NCBI GenBank assembly: GCA_022072055.1
Contig: JAJVIK010000002.1
Span: 355,615-419,614, forward strand
DNA length: 64,000 bases
DNA from: a bacterium
Lineage (GTDB): Bacteria > Hinthialibacterota > Hinthialibacteria > OLB16
Direction of reading: 5' to 3'
Positions 7,581 through 17,551 of this stretch are shown here, one piece after another. How positions within the stretch are numbered: the stretch's first letter is position 1; each line of letters opens with the position of its first letter. A model generated the notes under the pieces. That model made no database searches. It was not told the origin of the DNA and saw nothing but the letters and a program-made list of their open reading frames with translations. The translations under genes and the position numbers were made by a program.

Positions 7581-9224
7581 ATGCCCGAAACGACCGCATT
7601 CATCCTTGCCTGCTGTGGCCTGTACTGGATGGCCGTTGGCGCTTGGACTTTCTTTTCTACTTTCCGCAAGGTCAATCCGACCGCTTCCGCAATCGCGCCC
7701 GGCTCCGAACCGTCTCCGTCATCCGAAGCGATTCCTGATAGGAGACTCGGACGGCGACGGCTGGGGGGCCTCTTCTGGTTCACCCTCGGACTCGGCGCTC
7801 TGTGGTTCGCGGAAATCGGCGGCGGCGCGTCGCCGCCGGTCCAGCCTGAATTCGAAGATGTCAGTTCGTTTGACCAAAGCGCCATCAGGCAAATCGACGC
7901 TTGGCTGCAAAGACAGGTTGACCTTTCCCAATTCCCGAGCCTGAGCGTTGCGGTTGTGAGCAACGGCGCGATTGTCTACCAAGGCGCTTTCGGGTTTGAG
8001 GATTTGGAGGCGGGTGTGAAAGCGATTCCGGAAACCTCCTACCCTGTCGCGTCCGTGACCAAGGTGTTCACGACTTTGCTCGCGCTGATGCTCCATGCCC
8101 GGGGGGTGGTGGACCTGGACAAACCGGTGGCGACCTATCTGCCGGAAGGCGTGTCCATCACCGCCAATCCCAAACTCGGCGCGACGATTACCTTGCGGCA
8201 GCTTGCATCCCACACATCCGGCCTGCCGCGTGGAATCCCCGGCCGGGTTCAATCGGTCGAGGGCCGCTACGAATTGGAGCCGCGGCGGTTGTACGATCAA
8301 CTGGCCGGAGTGACATTGGAGTTTTACCCCGGGGCGGACGAAGAATACTCAAATCTGGGGGTGGGGTTGCTCGGGCACGCCCTGGAACGGGCGGCGGGGA
8401 AACCGTATGAGCAGCTGTTGCGGGAAACGGTGTGCGATCCGCTCGGCCTGGAGAGAACAACGATCCAGGTCAACGAGAAGCTCCATGTGGCGACCGGTTA
8501 CGGCAGCCGTGTCCCGCGGATTCCGGAAACGCATTCTTACCGGGAGCGGTTGGCGCCTTCCGGTGGACTGATCACCTCCGCTCCGGACTTGGCGACATTT
8601 CTCGCCGCGCACATGAAACCCGGGCTTCTTTCCCCGGAAATGCTGGCGTGGATCTTCACCCCGGCAAGGTTGTCCGACGGCTCGATGGCGAGCCACTCGC
8701 TTGGGTGGTCGATCGATTTAAGCAGGCCAGTCGGCTTGGTCTTGCATAAGAACGGCGGCCGGAACAACTGCGGCGCCTGGATCGGTTTCGCGCCGGCCCA
8801 CGGAGTCGGCGTCGCCGTGGCCGCCAATTGCGGCGAACCCGATGTCGACCAGATCGGCTACTGGCTTCTGGAGGGCGCCGTTCCCGGCGGGCATCGGCCG
8901 GTGACCCAGTATGGTTACGCCAAGGCGACTCCATACTCGGGTGTCCGTTGGGAAGACGACCGTCCGATTGTCTGTGTCCACAACCGCTGGTCGGCGCTGG
9001 TCTCAATCGATGGCGTCACGGTCGAACATATCCTGGACTTCGCCCGGAACGAATTCGGCGACCTGGCGCATAAGCGGTTCGCCGAGGACCTGGTGGAGGT
9101 CCTATCCAAGATGGGCCACGATCCGGATTGGGAAGTGACCTTGGGCCTGGAATCGAAAGAGGGACAGGTCGAAGAGCTGAAGGTTCGGATGACCGAGGAA
9201 AACCGCAATCGCGTTCGGAATTGA
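7581..9224 (+). CDS. Membrane-anchored class C beta-lactamase-like serine hydrolase
   Basis: A 547-residue protein with two N-terminal transmembrane segments (about 5-26 and 66-84) and an extracytoplasmic serine-hydrolase domain of the beta-lactamase/D-Ala-D-Ala carboxypeptidase fold. The catalytic set is present: S158-V-T-K161, Y256-S-N258, and H389-K-N-G392 in the position of the KTG box. The last roughly 110 residues form a separate module (PYSGVRWEDDRP onward, ending before NRVRN) that is not part of the beta-lactamase fold. The start was chosen at MPETTAF, which follows GAAGGGAC. Likely substrates are peptides or esters, and antibiotic resistance should not be assumed. Confidence 0.85.
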   Translation: MPETTAFILACCGLYWMAVGAWTFFSTFRKVNPTASAIAPGSEPSPSSEAIPDRRLGRRRLGGLFWFTLGLGALWFAEIGGGASPPVQPEFEDVSSFDQSAIRQIDAWLQRQVDLSQFPSLSVAVVSNGAIVYQGAFGFEDLEAGVKAIPETSYPVASVTKVFTTLLALMLHARGVVDLDKPVATYLPEGVSITANPKLGATITLRQLASHTSGLPRGIPGRVQSVEGRYELEPRRLYDQLAGVTLEFYPGADEEYSNLGVGLLGHALERAAGKPYEQLLRETVCDPLGLERTTIQVNEKLHVATGYGSRVPRIPETHSYRERLAPSGGLITSAPDLATFLAAHMKPGLLSPEMLAWIFTPARLSDGSMASHSLGWSIDLSRPVGLVLHKNGGRNNCGAWIGFAPAHGVGVAVAANCGEPDVDQIGYWLLEGAVPGGHRPVTQYGYAKATPYSGVRWEDDRPIVCVHNRWSALVSIDGVTVEHILDFARNEFGDLAHKRFAEDLVEVLSKMGHDPDWEVTLGLESKEGQVEELKVRMTEENRNRVRN

Positions 9225-9324
9225 CCCCCACATCGGATTGTTGGGATTGGGACAGGATTCCAGGCGGATCGGGTGTATTCTCCCTCGCGCGCGTCGTACA
9301 ATTCGCCAGGAACGAGGTGGAACC

Positions 9325-10149
9325 ATGGACTACATCAGTTTCCGCGGCCTGAAAACCAGTCGCTTCATCCTCGGGAGCAACCCCTTCAGCGGCTTTTCCC
9401 ACCAAAGCCGCGGGAGGGACCTGGAGATGATCCGTTACTACACTACGGAACGGATCAAATCGACGTTGCGCGAGGCCGAGTCTCTTGGGATCAACACCAT
9501 TCTCGCGCGCACCGACCATCATGTCATGAGGTTCCTCCTGGAATACTGGGACCAGGGTGGAGGGCTCCAATGGTTTGCTCAAACCTGCCCGGAAGTCGGC
9601 AGCCACGAGGCTTGCGTGGATCGAGCCGCCTCTGGGGGGGCGAAGGCGTGCCACATTCACGGGGGAGTGATGGATTTCCTTTTCGCCCAAGGGCGACTCG
9701 AGGAGATTCCGCCCGTGGTCCGGAGGATCCGCGAGAAGGGAATGCTCGCCGGAATCGCGGCGCATAACCCGAAGGTCCATGAGTGGGCCGATTCCAATCT
9801 CGATATCGACTATTACATGTGTTCCTATTACATTCCGACCAGTCGCGACAGCTGCCCGGAACATGTTTCCGGAATGGAGGAGCTGTTCCTGGATGAGGAC
9901 CGCCGGCGGATGACAGACCTCATTCCAAGGCTCTCTCGGCCCGTGATCCATTACAAAGTGATGGCGGCGGGCCGGAACGATCCACGCGAGGCATTTGAGG
10001 TTGTTGCGCGGAGCATGCGCGGCGGCGATCTGGTGTGTATCGGTGTCTTCACCAAGGATGACCCGGATATGCTGCGGAGCGATGTGAAGCTCTTCAACGA
10101 GGCGGTTGAGTCCAAGGAAATGCAGGGACATTTGGCGGTCTCAGGTTGA
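9325..10149 (+). CDS. Conserved protein of unknown function, possible TIM barrel
   Basis: A 274-residue soluble protein with no signal peptide. The start MDYISFRG follows GAGGTGGAACC. Visible blocks are TSRFILGSNPFSGFSH near residue 10, INTILARTDHHVMR near 57, and GAKACHIHGGVMDFLFAQG near 103. The alternating strand-helix pattern continues with GMLAGIAAHNP, DYYMCSYYIP and VIHYKVMAAGRND. Conserved-looking His and Asp residues at predicted strand ends suit a (beta/alpha)8 hydrolase or aldolase, but I do not recognise the family. It is followed by the PaaK-like gene after 82 bases on the same strand. Confidence 0.75.
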   Translation: MDYISFRGLKTSRFILGSNPFSGFSHQSRGRDLEMIRYYTTERIKSTLREAESLGINTILARTDHHVMRFLLEYWDQGGGLQWFAQTCPEVGSHEACVDRAASGGAKACHIHGGVMDFLFAQGRLEEIPPVVRRIREKGMLAGIAAHNPKVHEWADSNLDIDYYMCSYYIPTSRDSCPEHVSGMEELFLDEDRRRMTDLIPRLSRPVIHYKVMAAGRNDPREAFEVVARSMRGGDLVCIGVFTKDDPDMLRSDVKLFNEAVESKEMQGHLAVSG

Positions 10150-10231
10150 CGCTAACCTCTCTTTCGGCGCCTGGGATCGCTGCTTGCCATAGGGAACCCT
10201 CCTTCCCCCCCAAGCGAGAGTCGAGGATCAT

Positions 10232-11593
10232 GTGCCTGCGATGACCCTCCCTGAGACGCTGCTTCGATCCCTGGTGTTTCCGCTCGCCTCGTTCCGAGCG
10301 GGGAACCGGTTTTCCGAGGAGTATCGACTGCTCCGGGAGAGCCAGTGGTGGCCGCGCGCGCAGCTTCGCAAACTCCAGCTTCGACGGACCCGGGAACTTC
10401 TCGGCCAGGCCTTCCGCACAGTCCCTTTTTACCGCGAATGGCTGGGTGACCATGGGCTCTCGCCTGAGCAGGTTGAGCATCCGGACCAACTCAAGAGACT
10501 TCCCATCCTGACCAAGGAGATCCTCCGCGACCAGCCGGAGGGGAACCTGGTTTCCACCGCCGCGGGTCCCTCGGACCGGATCCCCTACAGCACCAGCGGC
10601 TCCACCGGCGAACCCTTCCGCTTCCTGGTGAACCGTCGCCTCAATGGCTCCAAAATCGCCCGCTACCTGAGAGAGATGTCGGTCTGGGGGATTGACCCCG
10701 GTACTCCGTTCCTCAAGGTCTGGGGCGCCGGTCGGGTCCCCACCTCCGGCTCGCGGTTTGAGAAGAAATTCTTCACTCGAACCCTCCTCAATCGCCGGGA
10801 AGAATCGGCCTTTGACCTGGATGAGCAGGGCGCGGATCGCCTGCTCGACCTCCTTCGCGCGAAGCAGTTTTCGGTCCTTGAGTCCTACACCAGCACGGCA
10901 ATGTTCTTGGCGAGCCGAGCGCGAGAGCGGGGCATCGAACTCCCTTTGCTCCACACGGTCGTGGTTTCGGGCGAAACACTAACCGCCGAGCAGAAATGCT
11001 TCATCGAGACCTCCTTTGGGGCCGCCGTGATCAACGCCTATGGCAGCCGTGAATTCGGCCGCGTGGCGTTTTCAACACGGGATGGAGAGGGACTGTGCCT
11101 CTCGATGGAGGATTTTTACGCCGAGCTGCTGGAATTCGATCCGCCCGACCCGAGCGGACTCAGGCGGCTTGTCCTGACCTGCTTTTCAAACACCACTCAA
11201 CCTTTCATCCGGTATGATACGGGTGACCTGGTCGAGGCGATCATCCCGGAGATCCGCTTGGGGAAGCGGGGCCTGGAGGTCTGGCGCGCGGTGCACGGCA
11301 GACTCGCGGAGCGCGTGGTGACCCCTTCCGGAAAACACCTCTCGGTGCATTTCCTGACCCTGCTCCTGGAAGACATGCAGCGCCAAGTCCGCCAGTTCCA
11401 GGCCGTGGTCGAAAACCCGGAGCTTCTCTCCCTCCTGGTGGTTCCCGGAGCGGAATTCAATCCGGAGATCGAATCCACCCTGCGCGTGAGGATCGAGCAA
11501 CACATCGGCCCAGCGATGCGGGTCGAAATCCGCCGGGTGGATTCGATTCCCGCGAGCGGGGACGGCAAACGCCCGCTGCTGCGGTGGGCGTGA
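10232..11593 (+). CDS. PaaK/CapK-like adenylate-forming enzyme
   Basis: A 453-residue member of the phenylacetate-CoA ligase-like branch of the ANL superfamily. The phosphate-binding block IPYSTSGSTGEPFRF near residue 110 matches the A3 (P-loop) motif. INAYGSREFGRVAFS near 264 matches the A5 region, and FIRYDTGDLVEAI near 325 is the A7 motif, with the Asp that contacts the ribose. The C-terminal domain is short. Members near surface-polysaccharide genes often activate acyl groups, but the substrate cannot be told here. The GTG at 10232 is favoured by the GAGG four bases upstream. An ATG three codons later (10241) is possible. Confidence 0.82.
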   Translation: MPAMTLPETLLRSLVFPLASFRAGNRFSEEYRLLRESQWWPRAQLRKLQLRRTRELLGQAFRTVPFYREWLGDHGLSPEQVEHPDQLKRLPILTKEILRDQPEGNLVSTAAGPSDRIPYSTSGSTGEPFRFLVNRRLNGSKIARYLREMSVWGIDPGTPFLKVWGAGRVPTSGSRFEKKFFTRTLLNRREESAFDLDEQGADRLLDLLRAKQFSVLESYTSTAMFLASRARERGIELPLLHTVVVSGETLTAEQKCFIETSFGAAVINAYGSREFGRVAFSTRDGEGLCLSMEDFYAELLEFDPPDPSGLRRLVLTCFSNTTQPFIRYDTGDLVEAIIPEIRLGKRGLEVWRAVHGRLAERVVTPSGKHLSVHFLTLLLEDMQRQVRQFQAVVENPELLSLLVVPGAEFNPEIESTLRVRIEQHIGPAMRVEIRRVDSIPASGDGKRPLLRWA

Positions 11594-11691
11594 TGGATTC
11601 GAGCGTCGCGCGCCGCGAGGCGCCGCCCCAATCCGGCCGACAGTCGCGGCTCTTCGATTGAGGGGAAATCGGTTTTATCCTCCAATTTCTC

Positions 11692-12732
11692 ATGTCCCTT
11701 CGCGCTCGCTCCCTCCGCATGATATGGATGGCTCTGTTTGCGGTCACCCCGGTGTTCGCGGAGCAAGCCTTGCTTCGACCCGTGGCGGGCGACCAATTCC
11801 AGATTCACCAGGACATTGTCTGCTCCGGAACCTATTCCCTGAGCGGGTTCCCTTCCGGACGGTTCCATCAGGAGGTGGGGATCGACTTCGCCGCCACGGT
11901 TCACGATAGCCCGGAACCGCCGGGAAGCTGGCGCGCGAATTATCGCTTCGACCGTTTCCGGATTCTGAGCCGGATCGAGGGGGCCACCGAGACCTATGTG
12001 GAGATCGAACCCGGACGACTTGTGATCGATGGAACCACTGTCTACGACCGGAACCTCCGCCCGGATGAATCCGTTCCGATCCTCTGCCACCTCCTACTTG
12101 AGGACTTGAGCGCGACATTCAGCGCGCGCGGGGAGGTCCTGCGCTTCGAGGAGCGCAAGTCCATGCGAAACAACTTCCCCTTCTTGGAGCTGACTCAAGC
12201 CTTGCGTGAGACTTGGATCGAGCTCCCCGAGCGGCCGCTTGCTCCGGGGCTTCAGTGGCGCGAGGATCGCCCCGCGCGCATCCTTTCGGATCGCATCGTG
12301 GTCCCGGCGAGTCAGACTTACTCGGTTCAAGCGGTCCCGGAGGGGGACGATCAGCCGGCGGTGCTCGCCTTCGAGCGAGCCATCGACTCAAGACGACCTC
12401 GGAGGTTCCCGATCCCTATCGGGTCCTCCACACCCCTCTCTCTGCGCTACAACGCGATTGGTCCCGACCTGCTCGCCCCACCCCAGGAGTTGCTGATCCT
12501 CTCCCTGTCGATCAGCTCCAAGGGAAACCTGGAGTACCGCCGCGATTGGAAATACATGTCCCACAAGGAAACCCGGGACTGGATCGGGGTCACCATGGAG
12601 GTTCCCCGCCCGGATGGAACCGAGGTTCTCACCAAGAAACTGCTCTTCGACCGCGTGATTCGCACCACGGTGGAGCGGCGGACCGGCTCGGAACTTTCCG
12701 AGGAGGCGCGGGGAATCCTGTTTGGCGAGTAG
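11692..12732 (+). CDS. Exported protein of unknown function
   Basis: A 346-residue protein with a probable signal peptide ending at about TPVFAEQ (residue 24). The remainder is beta-rich without an obvious domain name: a segment GSWRANYRFDRFRILSRIEG near 80, RPLAPGLQWREDRPARIL near 180, and GNLEYRRDWKYMSHKETRDW near 280. The overall plan is an N-terminal signal followed by a long beta sheet with a 'lower plus upper' energy-like rhythm. It resembles that of the next gene, so the two may be related exported proteins acting in the envelope. No catalytic motif is visible. An internal ATG at 11719 is a possible start. Confidence 0.65.
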   Translation: MSLRARSLRMIWMALFAVTPVFAEQALLRPVAGDQFQIHQDIVCSGTYSLSGFPSGRFHQEVGIDFAATVHDSPEPPGSWRANYRFDRFRILSRIEGATETYVEIEPGRLVIDGTTVYDRNLRPDESVPILCHLLLEDLSATFSARGEVLRFEERKSMRNNFPFLELTQALRETWIELPERPLAPGLQWREDRPARILSDRIVVPASQTYSVQAVPEGDDQPAVLAFERAIDSRRPRRFPIPIGSSTPLSLRYNAIGPDLLAPPQELLILSLSISSKGNLEYRRDWKYMSHKETRDWIGVTMEVPRPDGTEVLTKKLLFDRVIRTTVERRTGSELSEEARGILFGE

Positions 12733-12856
12733 CACGTGCCAAACCAGACTATCCTTCCCAGGGGGGCTTTGCTTTAATAGCCGCTTTCAAGGGCCCTCAT
12801 TCCGGCCGATGTCCGGAATCCGGTCGGGTGTCCATCGAAAGGAGAGATGCACTGCA

Positions 12857-13843
12857 ATGGCTTTCAGGAAAGCGTGGGTATGTCTGTTGGGCGTGTTGGT
12901 CGGCGCCCAGACTGTATGGGGGGTGGAACTCCGGCTCAAGTACGCCAAAGACCAGGAACAGAAGACCAAGGTCACGGTGATCATGGATGGGAAGGTGGAG
13001 ATTGAAGGATCCCAGAGGATTTCCGCGAGCGCCACGGGAAACTTCGGGGTGACCATGGCCCAGAAGGTCCTCAATGTGGATGATCAGGGGGTCGGTGAAA
13101 TCGAGTTCCGCCTGGATGGCTTCGATGTGAACACAAACGCCAAGGTGGACATGGGGACCGAAAAGCACGATTTTGGGGCCAAGATCAACGAATCCAGCGG
13201 GACCATCACCGCGGACGGCAAAGAGGAGAAGATCCCCATCTCCGGGGAGATCAAGTCCCAGAGCTGGACCGTGCGGATGAACAACCTGGGCGCGCCGGTG
13301 GGATTCGACCTGGACTCCAGCCAGATGGGCTCCGATGAGGCCGCCGAGGTCAAGAAGGTTTCCGATAACCTCGCGAGTTTTGTTTCACAGAGCGCCCCGC
13401 TGCCGGAGAAGGATGTGAAGGAGGGGGACACCTGGGAGAATGTGCTGTCGATCAAGGAGCTCACCGCCTCCCTCGCCAAGGACAACCCCATGCTTTCGGC
13501 CTTCACCGATCTGGGCATCGAGGATGTGAAGACGGTTAGCGCCCTCAAGGAGCTTCGCGATGAAGGCGGCTCGCAGCTCGCGGCCATTCAGTCCACCACC
13601 AACTTCCTGTGGAAGGATGGGAGCATCCCCCTCGGAATTGTGAACGTGACTGTCAACAAACTCGAGATGAAGAATGAATCGACCACCGAGGTGAACAACA
13701 CCGCCGGGGTGATCGCAAGGACCAGCTCCATTGCCACGCTGGAATTCGACCTGGTGATCAACTCGGCGCTCGGCCCGGAGGGGCCGGCCACCTATAACGC
13801 CAAGGGGAGCATCAAGCTCGACTCCACCACGCTGACCGAATGA
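12857..13843 (+). CDS. Exported protein of unknown function (DUF6263-like layout)
   Basis: A 328-residue protein with signal peptide MAFRKAWVCLLGVLVGAQTV and cleavage near VWG-VE. The mature part is beta-rich with alternating polar residues, such as VTVIMDGKVEIEGSQRISAS near residue 40 and the C-terminal YNAKGSIKLDSTTLTE. The block LPEKDVKEGDTWEN near 185 is a pattern I associate with DUF6263-like lipocalin-type proteins, but this is by resemblance only. The start follows AAAGGAGAG. It lies 124 bases downstream of the previous exported gene, in the same direction. Confidence 0.7.
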   Translation: MAFRKAWVCLLGVLVGAQTVWGVELRLKYAKDQEQKTKVTVIMDGKVEIEGSQRISASATGNFGVTMAQKVLNVDDQGVGEIEFRLDGFDVNTNAKVDMGTEKHDFGAKINESSGTITADGKEEKIPISGEIKSQSWTVRMNNLGAPVGFDLDSSQMGSDEAAEVKKVSDNLASFVSQSAPLPEKDVKEGDTWENVLSIKELTASLAKDNPMLSAFTDLGIEDVKTVSALKELRDEGGSQLAAIQSTTNFLWKDGSIPLGIVNVTVNKLEMKNESTTEVNNTAGVIARTSSIATLEFDLVINSALGPEGPATYNAKGSIKLDSTTLTE

Positions 13844-13850
13844 ACCTGAG

Positions 13851-13886
13851 GCGCGGAGGCGCGGCCATAGGCGCGCGCCTCCGCGC
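13851..13886. terminator. 13-bp stem hairpin between convergent genes
   Basis: GCGCGGAGGCGCG (13851-13863) and CGCGCCTCCGCGC (13874-13886) form a perfect 13-bp stem with a 10-base loop. It lies exactly between the stop of the exported protein (13843) and the stop of lon (13892), so it can serve both strands. No T-tract follows. Confidence 0.6.
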
Positions 13887-13891
13887 ACAAC

Positions 13892-16330
13892 TCACCGCTT
13901 CCCGGTCCGCGACGCGAGGGCCAGCTCCAACACCTCATCCATGTTCCGGATGGTCCGGATGTCGATATCCCGCAGGATGGATGGGGGGATGTCCTCGAGG
14001 TCCTTTCTGTTTTCCTCCGGAATCAGGACATGCGCGACCTTGGCGCGGTGCGCGGCCAGCACCTTTTCCTTGATCCCGCCCACCGGGAGAACCTTCCCTC
14101 GCAACGTGATTTCACCGGTCATGGCCACATCCGGTCGCGCCGGCACTCCCGCCAAAGCGCTGATCAGCGCGGTGGCCAAGGTCACGCCCGCCGAGGGACC
14201 ATCCTTGGGGATGGCCCCCTCCGGAAGATGGACATGCAGGTCGTAGCGCCGGTGGAATTCCTTGGGGATCCCGAATTGCTGGGCCCGTGATCGCGCGAAG
14301 GAAAGCGCCGCCCGCGCCGACTCCTGCATGACCTGCCCGAGCTGCCCGGTGAGCGCGAGGTCTCCCTTTCCCTCCAGGACCGCCACCTCGATGCTGAGCA
14401 GGTCCCCCCCCACCTCGGTCCAGGCCAAGCCGGTGGCAATCCCCACATCCGGCTGGCTGCGCTTCTTCTCGGTTTCGATGAATTTTGGGATTCCCAGAAG
14501 ATCCCGAGTGGTCCCCGAGCCGACAGTCACCTTGGTTTTCTTCTTCGGATCCGCCGCCACGCCGCGCGCAACCTTCCGACAGATCGATTGGATCTCACGC
14601 TCCAGGTTCCGCACTCCCGCCTCGCGCGTGTAACGGCGGATGACCTCCTGAATTCCATCAACCGTGAAGGAAATGCTCTTGCCCGATAGGCCGGTCTCCT
14701 TGACCGCGCGCGGAACCAGGTAGCGCTTGGCGATCTGAACCTTCTCCTCCTCGGTGTAGGAGGAGATCTCAATGACCTCCATCCGGTCCCGCAAAGCGGG
14801 CGGCACCGGGTGCAACACATTCGCCGTGGTGATGAAGAAGATCCGCGAGAGATCGAACTCCACCTCCAGATAGTTGTCGCTGAAGTGACAGTTTTGCTCG
14901 GGGTCTAGGACCTCCAAGAGGGCGGAGCTCGGGTCTCCCCGGAAGTCGGCGCTCATCTTGTCGATCTCATCCAGAAGGATCACCGGATTCTTCATCCCGA
15001 CCTTGCGAAGGGTCTGGATGATGCGCCCCGGCAACGACCCGATGTAGGTCCGGCGGTGCCCGCGAATCTCGGCCTCATCGCGCATGCCGCCCAGGGAGAT
15101 GCGCGCGAAGCGACGGTTCGTGGCCCGCGCGATGGAGCGTCCCAGCGAGGTCTTTCCCACCCCCGGTGGGCCCACAAAGCAGAGGATCGGTCCGCGCGAG
15201 GCGGGGTTCAGTTTCCGCACCGCCAGATATTCGAGGATTCTCTCTTTGGGTTTCTTGAGGCCGTAGTGGTCTTCCTCGAGAATCTTCTCGGCCAGCGGGA
15301 GCTCGAGTGTCTCCTCGGTTTGAGCGTGCCAGGGAAGGTCGAAAATCCAATCCAGATAGGTCCGGACCACCGTGGCCTCCGGAGACAGCGGGGCCATGGA
15401 AGCGAGGCGATTGAGCTCTCGCTCGGCGCGCTGATGGACCTCTTGGGGGAGCTTCGCCGCCACCAGCTTGGCGCGATACTCCTCCACCTCGTCGCTCGGC
15501 TCCGCTTCCCGTCCAAGCTCCCTTTGAAGCGCCTTGATTTGCTCCGCGAGGTAGTATTCCCTTTGGGACTTCTCCATCTGTCCGCGGACCTCATCCTTGA
15601 TCTTCTTTTCAATCTCAAGGATGTCGTTCTCCTGCTCCAGGAAGCTCGCCAGCAGGCTCAGACGGCGATGCACGCGCGGCTCCGCGAGAATCTGCTGCTT
15701 GACCTCCACCTTCACATACAGGTGAGCCGCGATTTGATCCGCGAGCAGGGAAGGGTTCTCCAGGCTCAGGATCGACAGCAGGTTTTCCTTGGGGATCTTC
15801 CGCTGCAGGCGCACATAGTTCTCGAAAAGCTCCGAGACATACCGGACGGAGGCGTTCAGGCGCGACGAGGGGCGGTATTCCTCGGGCATCGGCGAGCTCC
15901 GCGCCGCCATGGGGACATCTTCGCTGCCCCCGTCGGACACCTCGTGGATTCTCCTTCGCCCCAGGCCCTCCAACAGCACCTTCAGGCTGCCGTCCGGAAG
16001 ACGGACCAATTGGAGGACCTGGCAGAGGGTTCCCACCTCGTGGAGGTCGCCTGGGCCGGGGTTGTCCGTCCCCACGTCTTTTTGAGTGACCGCGATCAGG
16101 CTCGTATCGTGCTCCGCCGCCATCTCGATCGCGATCGCGCTCTTTGGCCGACCGATAAAAAGCGGCGCGACCATGCCGGGGAACAGCACCACGTCGCGAA
16201 GCGGGAGAACCAGGTGCCCTTCCTCGCCGAGCTCCAAGGGTTCAGCATCCAGGAGGCTCGGCTGCTCGGTTTCCGGGCCCACTTGTGGGGCGATTCGATT
16301 TTCATCCATGACCGCGCGCGAAGTCTTCAT
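13892..16330 (-). CDS. lon: ATP-dependent Lon protease
   Basis: An 812-residue cytoplasmic AAA+ serine protease that removes damaged and regulatory proteins. The N-terminal substrate-binding domain starts with [19 protein letters not shown] (residues about 40-60). A coiled-coil region ([20 protein letters not shown]) precedes the AAA+ module, which has Walker [10 protein letters not shown] and Walker [10 protein letters not shown] plus an arginine-rich sensor. The C-terminal protease domain carries the catalytic Ser (S713 in [10 protein letters not shown]) and Lys (K756 in GGIKEK). Start [12 protein letters not shown] is preferred: it follows GGAATAAG, whereas the 26 extra residues to an ATG at 16408 do not resemble Lon. 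Divergent from galT. Confidence 0.95.
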   Translation of the reverse strand: MKTSRAVMDENRIAPQVGPETEQPSLLDAEPLELGEEGHLVLPLRDVVLFPGMVAPLFIGRPKSAIAIEMAAEHDTSLIAVTQKDVGTDNPGPGDLHEVGTLCQVLQLVRLPDGSLKVLLEGLGRRRIHEVSDGGSEDVPMAARSSPMPEEYRPSSRLNASVRYVSELFENYVRLQRKIPKENLLSILSLENPSLLADQIAAHLYVKVEVKQQILAEPRVHRRLSLLASFLEQENDILEIEKKIKDEVRGQMEKSQREYYLAEQIKALQRELGREAEPSDEVEEYRAKLVAAKLPQEVHQRAERELNRLASMAPLSPEATVVRTYLDWIFDLPWHAQTEETLELPLAEKILEEDHYGLKKPKERILEYLAVRKLNPASRGPILCFVGPPGVGKTSLGRSIARATNRRFARISLGGMRDEAEIRGHRRTYIGSLPGRIIQTLRKVGMKNPVILLDEIDKMSADFRGDPSSALLEVLDPEQNCHFSDNYLEVEFDLSRIFFITTANVLHPVPPALRDRMEVIEISSYTEEEKVQIAKRYLVPRAVKETGLSGKSISFTVDGIQEVIRRYTREAGVRNLEREIQSICRKVARGVAADPKKKTKVTVGSGTTRDLLGIPKFIETEKKRSQPDVGIATGLAWTEVGGDLLSIEVAVLEGKGDLALTGQLGQVMQESARAALSFARSRAQQFGIPKEFHRRYDLHVHLPEGAIPKDGPSAGVTLATALISALAGVPARPDVAMTGEITLRGKVLPVGGIKEKVLAAHRAKVAHVLIPEENRKDLEDIPPSILRDIDIRTIRNMDEVLELALASRTGKR

Positions 16331-16495
16331 CTTATTCCGTTTCCATTCCACGGCTCGTGCCGAGCCCGGAAAAAACTGGAGTCCTCTCCAATGATTGTCA
16401 CCCGCCATGCACCTTTTTAGAAGCTATCCGAGGGGGGTTGTTCCAAGGCCGCGCTTCCCCGACAATGCCGTTTCTTATCGAGGGCTTGCTGTCAC

Positions 16496-17551
16496 ATGTC
16501 GGATTTGCGTCGGGATCCCATTTCCGGGAATTGGGTGGTGATTTCCCCCGAAGAAGAGGCCGGGGTCAAGCTGGACCGGTTTGTCCGCTTCGAAACCCCT
16601 CGCGAAGACTGCCCCTTTTGTCCGGGAAACGAGCGCGAAACCGGCCACAACATCCTCTTTATCCCCTCTGAGAATGGGGAGGCGGATGGCTCCTCCTGGT
16701 CTCTGCGCGTGATTCCCAACCGTCTGCCGGTCTTGCGCACCGAGCGCGCGCTGGAACGCGAGGGAATTGGGATGTTCGACCGCATCACCGGAGTAGGGGC
16801 GCATGAGATCATCATCGAATCCCCGCGGCACGACCTGCTCCTGCACGAATTCCCCGAGCGACGGATCGCGCGGGTCCTCACCGCCTGGAGAGACAGGGTC
16901 CTCGACCTCTCCAAGGACACACGGCTGCGATACATCTCGATCTTCCGGAACCAGGGGCGACGGTCCGGGGCGAGAATGAGCCACCCACACAGCCAACTGA
17001 TCGCCACTCCGGTGATCCCCGTGGGGATTCGCGGGGAACTCTCCGGGGCGCGGGAGTATTTCGAGTACAAGGAGCGCTGCGCGTTCTGCGACCTGGTGGA
17101 CCAGGAGCGCGAGGAGAAGGTTCGACTTGTGACCCAGAATCGTGGGTTCGTGGCCTTCTGTCCCTTCGCCTCGCGGAACCCTTTCGAGGTCTGGATCCTA
17201 CCGCGCGTTCACTCGCACCGCTACGAGACCGTTTCCGCCGATGAAATCTCCGATTTGGCTGAGGTCCTCAAGCAGGTCGCCATCGCCCTGGCGGAGTCGC
17301 TTCTCATTCCGGATGTAAACGTGGTCCTTAAGACTTCTCCACGTCCCAAGCCGAGACGGGACCAGTGGACCACGATCGAGGAGGATTTCCACTGGCACAT
17401 TGAGGTCATTCCCCGAATTACGCGATTCAGCGGGTACGAGCTGGCCACGGGGATGTTTGTGAACCCAACCCCTCCCGAATCCGCCGCCGCCTACCTGAGA
17501 GACACCCTCTTCGAGGTCTCACGACGCCGAGATGACGCCCAGGACCAGTGA
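16496..17551 (+). CDS. galT: Galactose-1-phosphate uridylyltransferase family
   Basis: Transfers UMP between UDP-glucose and galactose-1-phosphate in the Leloir pathway, or acts on a related sugar phosphate. This 351-residue HIT-superfamily protein has two internal repeats. Zinc-site cysteines are visible as CPFC (about 40-43) and CAFC (about 196-199). The nucleotidyl-accepting His is in GARMSHPHSQLI (His-Pro-His near 163), and FHWHIEVIPR near 300 is the second HIT-like block. The ATG follows a GAGGG nine bases upstream. The gene overlaps thpR by 20 bases. There are no galK, galE or galM genes nearby, so the role in galactose use is uncertain. Confidence 0.88.
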   Translation: MSDLRRDPISGNWVVISPEEEAGVKLDRFVRFETPREDCPFCPGNERETGHNILFIPSENGEADGSSWSLRVIPNRLPVLRTERALEREGIGMFDRITGVGAHEIIIESPRHDLLLHEFPERRIARVLTAWRDRVLDLSKDTRLRYISIFRNQGRRSGARMSHPHSQLIATPVIPVGIRGELSGAREYFEYKERCAFCDLVDQEREEKVRLVTQNRGFVAFCPFASRNPFEVWILPRVHSHRYETVSADEISDLAEVLKQVAIALAESLLIPDVNVVLKTSPRPKPRRDQWTTIEEDFHWHIEVIPRITRFSGYELATGMFVNPTPPESAAAYLRDTLFEVSRRRDDAQDQ

